From Gordionus sp. m RMFG-2023 (lineage: Eukaryota > Nematomorpha > Gordioida > Chordodea > Parachordodidae): a stretch of DNA of 64,000 bases. Each line of letters opens with the position of its first letter. Position 1 is the first letter of the stretch. Where the stretch lies: positions 47,634,569 to 47,698,568 of the forward strand of contig NC_088776.1 in the NCBI RefSeq assembly GCF_954871325.1, in the 5' to 3' direction. Made by a program: the position numbers and the translations under genes. A model generated the notes under the pieces. The model was not told the origin of the DNA. It made no database searches and worked only from the letters and a program-made list of their open reading frames with translations. This document shows positions 60,089 through 64,000 of the stretch, piece after piece.

Positions 60089-63000
60089 TTTCCACTGTCT
60101 CTGAAGAAAATAAATAAATGTATCAAATGAAAATAATCGTTTTAAACTTGATTCGTGATCAAATAAACTACTTTTTTAAACAATGAAAAAATTTATTGTT
60201 TTTGATATGCTAGATTTTTATACTTTCCCTTTATAAAATATATGTTAAAAGTTTCATAATAATCAAAGCTATACCAAATCATTACCGGTAATGAAATTAT
60301 TTATTAAAAGATATTTAAACGACTTGAATTGAAACTATTTTAATACATTATTTAAAACTTTGAAAGAGCTAAATACTTACATGAACCAATGACGACCACT
60401 TAGGGAAGGGCAAGAAGCATGTTCAGCCCTTCTAAATTTAATTTTATCAAGTCAAACGTAAAACGTTTCTTTTTAAAATCACGCTTAAATCAAAAATATT
60501 TGACTGGCACAATTTTAAAAATCTTGCAAAGGCTAGCGAGGCGAGGCCACTGATTTGATTTAATTCATAAGTTTTATATTCAATACGCTTAAAAATATTT
60601 TTTGAAAACTTATTTGATTATATGAACATGTTTTTGATGAGTGATAGGCGTCGTGTTAACCTTGGAATATATGTTATATGGATAATCTCATTTTTTTAAG
60701 TAATGAATTATGGAGAGAGAGCGCATAATTTTAATTTAAAATTATAATATTATGCATGATCAATTTTATTTTACAACGGAAAAAACTTTTAACACATAAA
60801 CTTTAAATAAAATAAAATTAATTTTGGTAATCGGTTAGTCAGTTGTCAACATAAAGATACAAAATTACCCAAATTTACATTATTATTTATAAATGCTTAC
60901 ACATGTCAATCTCTGCTAAAAAAAACTATTTGTCTAATGATTGAAAATAATTTGATGTATTGGGTAAACATCCTATTTCAAAGGGTTTTCTTAATTGGTT
61001 TAAAAAATAAAATGTTTTCCATATTTTGCAGATAATATATAAATAACTGTCATTATTTTGGTTAATTTCACAAATAGACGCATAATAGATATGACTCTAA
61101 TTATAAGACTGTATTCGAATTCAGTGGCGTTCCTTGAGGGATATCGGAATTGAGTTGTTCAAGAGGTATTATTTATTTTTAGTGGTATAAAGATTCCAAA
61201 TACCTATCCAAAATTAATTAGATTATATTTGCAAACAATTTAACAGACCTATTTGATGAAGCTAAAAAAAAATTCCAGTTCAACAGTAAGATAATGGTAT
61301 TATTTTTTATATTAAATAATAAATTATTTATATTAATAGGGTAGTTAACACAATCAGAAAGACATTATTAAAAGCAAGAACAGTTGGAAGTTTAAGGAAT
61401 AAGTTGCCTTTTGGATCGTTAGAGATATAAGTCATGATTCAAATAAAAATTTTATTGAAGATATAGGAAAGATAAACGACAAATGAAGAAAGGCTGCTTT
61501 ATTACAAAAATGTTTATTGTGATTCCATCCCACTAATAAAATACAAAAATAAAATAATATATTTTATTTATATTTAAATACTTATTTGAATAAAGTATTT
61601 AATATAATATTAGTAGAATAAAATATAGTAAAATCTATAGTTACATCAGGTGCGCATAAAAGGTATGATTTCATATCAGGCGTGTACGCATGAATTCATT
61701 GTGTGGTGGGGGGGGGGGGAATAAATTTTTTTTAAAAAATACTGCTTTTATAAAAATATAATGGGCGTAAAATTTGTTTCTAAATGGTCAGGCCGTATAT
61801 TTTCAATTGCGAGCATTAGCCATAAAAATTAAAAACAAATGTAATATATTTTAAAAAATCCGGGCCGGGTCTAAAAATATAAAACCCGGGGCTGGCCAAA
61901 TAAAATTTTTAAAAAAAATCCAGACTGGGCTGAAAATTTTTTTAAAAAATCCAGCCGTGGCCGGGCAAATGGTACTCTGCAGGTCTTTGATATAAATTTA
62001 ACTTATATTTTTTAAAAAAATTTGATGGAAGAAATTATGGATGGTGTATAAAAATTAAAAATATCATTTTATAAATTTGTAATGTAAAATTCAATCTAAG
62101 TATATTATGAAAGGCTAACACACATTCAATCTATTTTTACAGGTAGTATTTCTTAGTTAGTATTGTTAAACGGCTCTTGAGTTGATTTTTTAAAAACGGC
62201 GAAATCAATATTTTATCCAAAAAAATTGCTCATAGATGCCACAAAAGTTTTGGACATCTATTATTGAAACCTTGAGAGTTAAACAATACTTTTCTGTCTA
62301 AAATATTAAGTTAGCCGTTTTTAAAAATCGACTCAAATCAAGCCATAAAACAACGCTATTTCTCGGGTATTTTTTTATTCTTGTTAGAAAATGTTCCTTT
62401 ATTTGTATAAGTGCTAATAAGTAGAGTAGCAAAATATATAATAATTTTTACATATTAGGAAAATATTCTAAAATATGAAATTATGCGAAGCATCTATAGC
62501 ATTTTTTGGAACATTATCAACCATATTTAACCTTTCATGCCATAGTTTGCATTCAGCAAGTAATGCGTCATGGGATACTTTAACATCCTCACAATAAAAA
62601 TTTGCCATATATTTAATGTTTTTCTCTATCAAGATTTAAAATAGATTCGGAAGGATTCTACGGTAACAATATTAGTGAGTGTTAACTAATCAATGAGGGA
62701 GTTAAAGAAGGTTATTTTATATTCTTTGACTGACCCTATATTGATATTACAACGATGGGTCTGCCTTGCTCCGAGTCGAGGTAGACATATATTAACTTCA
62801 TAGAATACTGTACAATGGCATATAATAGATAAAATTTATCAAATATATTTGCCCTAATTTCCTTAATTCTTTATTCTCATAGTCTCAATTAATAGATGTC
62901 ATTTTTTTTAAATATTCTAGTTTTGTTTTGCAGTGGAAAAGTTTCAAATGAATTGGTATGAAATTTTAAAATGGTAGATAAATATAATGCCAAGGAAAAT

Positions 63001-64000
63001 TTCAACTCCATATCAATTCATAGTAAATAGTAGCCTATTTATTTCTGCTGAGAAAGTGATAAATAAATGTAAATATATATGCGATACGATGTAGGAATAG
63101 GTAATATTTTGAAAATATATTTTAGCCGACATCTGGATTTATCAGCACCCAATATAAATTTTTGAGGTGTATATATAAATATTGTGGCCATTTTCGCTTT
63201 TAAATCAATAGAAAAAACCGCTTGATATAGAATATTATCATGTAGTGAAGAGTCGGCGATTCGATTCCCAACGGAAACTATATTTCGAAACCTCTTTTTC
63301 TGGAGAGATTCTCTAATTGTTAGAGGGGCGATAGCTATCCAGCAAGGATATGGAAGTACGGTTAATAAATATTTTTAAAAAGTAACAAACTTAAGTAACA
63401 CTTATCCACTCCAAAAATTTATATGACTAGCAGTCGTTACTACTTAACCTCCCCTCCCCCAAAAAAAACTTTTAATGACAAATTTGTGAAATACCCCCTC
63501 CCCTTCGGAGTAGATTTTAAAATGATGAATAAGACAAAAATAGGTTTAGAATGTTGCCTTTCGATTTTTTTAAAAAATTATAAATGATTAATTTCAATAA
63601 TATTCCCTAGATCCGAATTGGTAATAATTAATATAATATGAAATCAAAGTTTTAAAACCTTCTTTGTAAAAAAAAGGGGGAGAAATAATATTGATCTAAA
63701 ATTTACACTTTTGCGCAGTTTGCAGTATATAAAAAAATGCCAAATTCCCAGGAGTAGTTAGTCATAAATTAGTAATGTCAAATGTATTTATACCGAAAAA
63801 TAAATAAATCTTTTAAAAATTACGGTGATATTTTACAAATGAAAATGATACATCACCATTTACATTTTTCTTTCTTTTCTTTTCTGTTTTTAGTATTATA
63901 TTACATAGAAGTTGTAATTATAATTATAATAACTTTTATAAATATAGGGAAAAAAGTTAACAAGTTATTATTTAAAAATTTTTTTTTTTAATTTAATAAA
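60089..64000. other. region upstream of the PDZ-GEF start
   Basis: No exon was recognised on either strand. It should contain the promoter and any 5' UTR exons of the minus-strand PDZ-GEF gene, but I see no defined promoter element. Contents: a hAT-like GC-word block at about 61790-61985 (CCGGGCCGGGTC, CCCGGGGCTGGCC, GCCGTGGCCGGGC, ending CTGCAGGTCT), a 12-G run at 61708-61719, and a fold-back MITE at 62158-62359. The open frame at 63782-63991 is low-complexity. Confidence 0.5.
62158..62359. mobile_element. fold-back MITE, TAGTGTTGTTAAA family, diverged copy
   Basis: Starts TAGTATTGTTAAACGGCTCT and ends ...CAAGCCATAAAACAACGCTA. The inner arms read AACGGCGAAATCAATATTTT and, as complement, TTAAGTTAGCCGTTTTTAAA, with TTGCTCATAGATG in the centre. 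No matching 8-bp flanks. Confidence 0.7.

Noticed and set aside
63782..63991. 69-codon plus-strand frame at the window end
   Set aside because: Translation is low-complexity Phe/Ile/Lys with runs of T and A; no family or neighbouring exon.
1..64000. Bacterial-type systems, CRISPR arrays, operons, tRNA or rRNA genes
   Set aside because: No repeat-spacer pattern, no ribosome-binding-site-led gene runs and no cloverleaf or rRNA core sequence was seen. The intron-bearing animal genes rule out a prokaryotic source.

Overview
This is a visibly AT-rich animal (metazoan) nuclear sequence. Three intron-bearing genes of animal families are present, every intron I can place is GT-AG, and most of the rest is decayed transposons and their non-autonomous relatives. 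The gene set (an Ig/DB/FN3 membrane protein, a casein kinase 1 gamma and a PDZ-GEF) indicates an invertebrate, but I cannot name the phylum. I see no tRNA or rRNA gene, no CRISPR array and no operon-type arrangement.

Layout. (1) 1-2315: no recognised coding sequence. (2) 2316-10970, plus strand: the 3' eleven exons of a single-pass cell-surface protein with two Ig domains, a DB module, an FN3 domain, a membrane helix and a tail with an NPGY motif. Its introns hold a hAT element with a perfect 8-bp target duplication, itself carrying Ty3/gypsy pieces, and a second hAT relic with a BED finger. (3) 10971-16195: intergenic, with a mariner-like MITE and several dispersed or tandem diverged repeats. 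(4) 16196-20016, plus strand: a five-exon CK1-gamma kinase ending in a cysteine/basic tail. (5) 22200-60088, minus strand, convergent with the kinase: a 31-exon PDZ-GEF (RAPGEF2/6, dizzy, pxf-1 family) of about 2354 residues, with cNMP-like domain, second cNMP-like domain, RasGEF-N, PDZ, RA, RasGEF and a long Ser/Asn-rich tail. All exon phases match and the exon lengths sum to 7065 nt, a multiple of three. (6) 60089-64000: upstream region without recognised genes.

Two members of one long-terminal-inverted-repeat DDE-type transposon family sit in two introns of the PDZ-GEF gene in opposite orientation: a degenerate copy (24498-27779) and a much better preserved one (34174-38365) with a 4-bp target duplication. 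At least five copies of a fold-back MITE, two copies of another MITE and an 83-bp perfect-ended palindromic MITE are scattered through the window.

The three genes are not an operon and need not act together, although all three belong to cell-surface and membrane signalling: an adhesion-type receptor, a membrane-anchored CK1 and an activator of Rap GTPases. I do not see a clear new biological system. The most novel-looking items are the long-TIR transposon family, the MITE families and an unassigned coding-like stretch at 51822-51989. Domain calls and exon joins come from reading translations and splice phases by eye; no alignment or database search was run.
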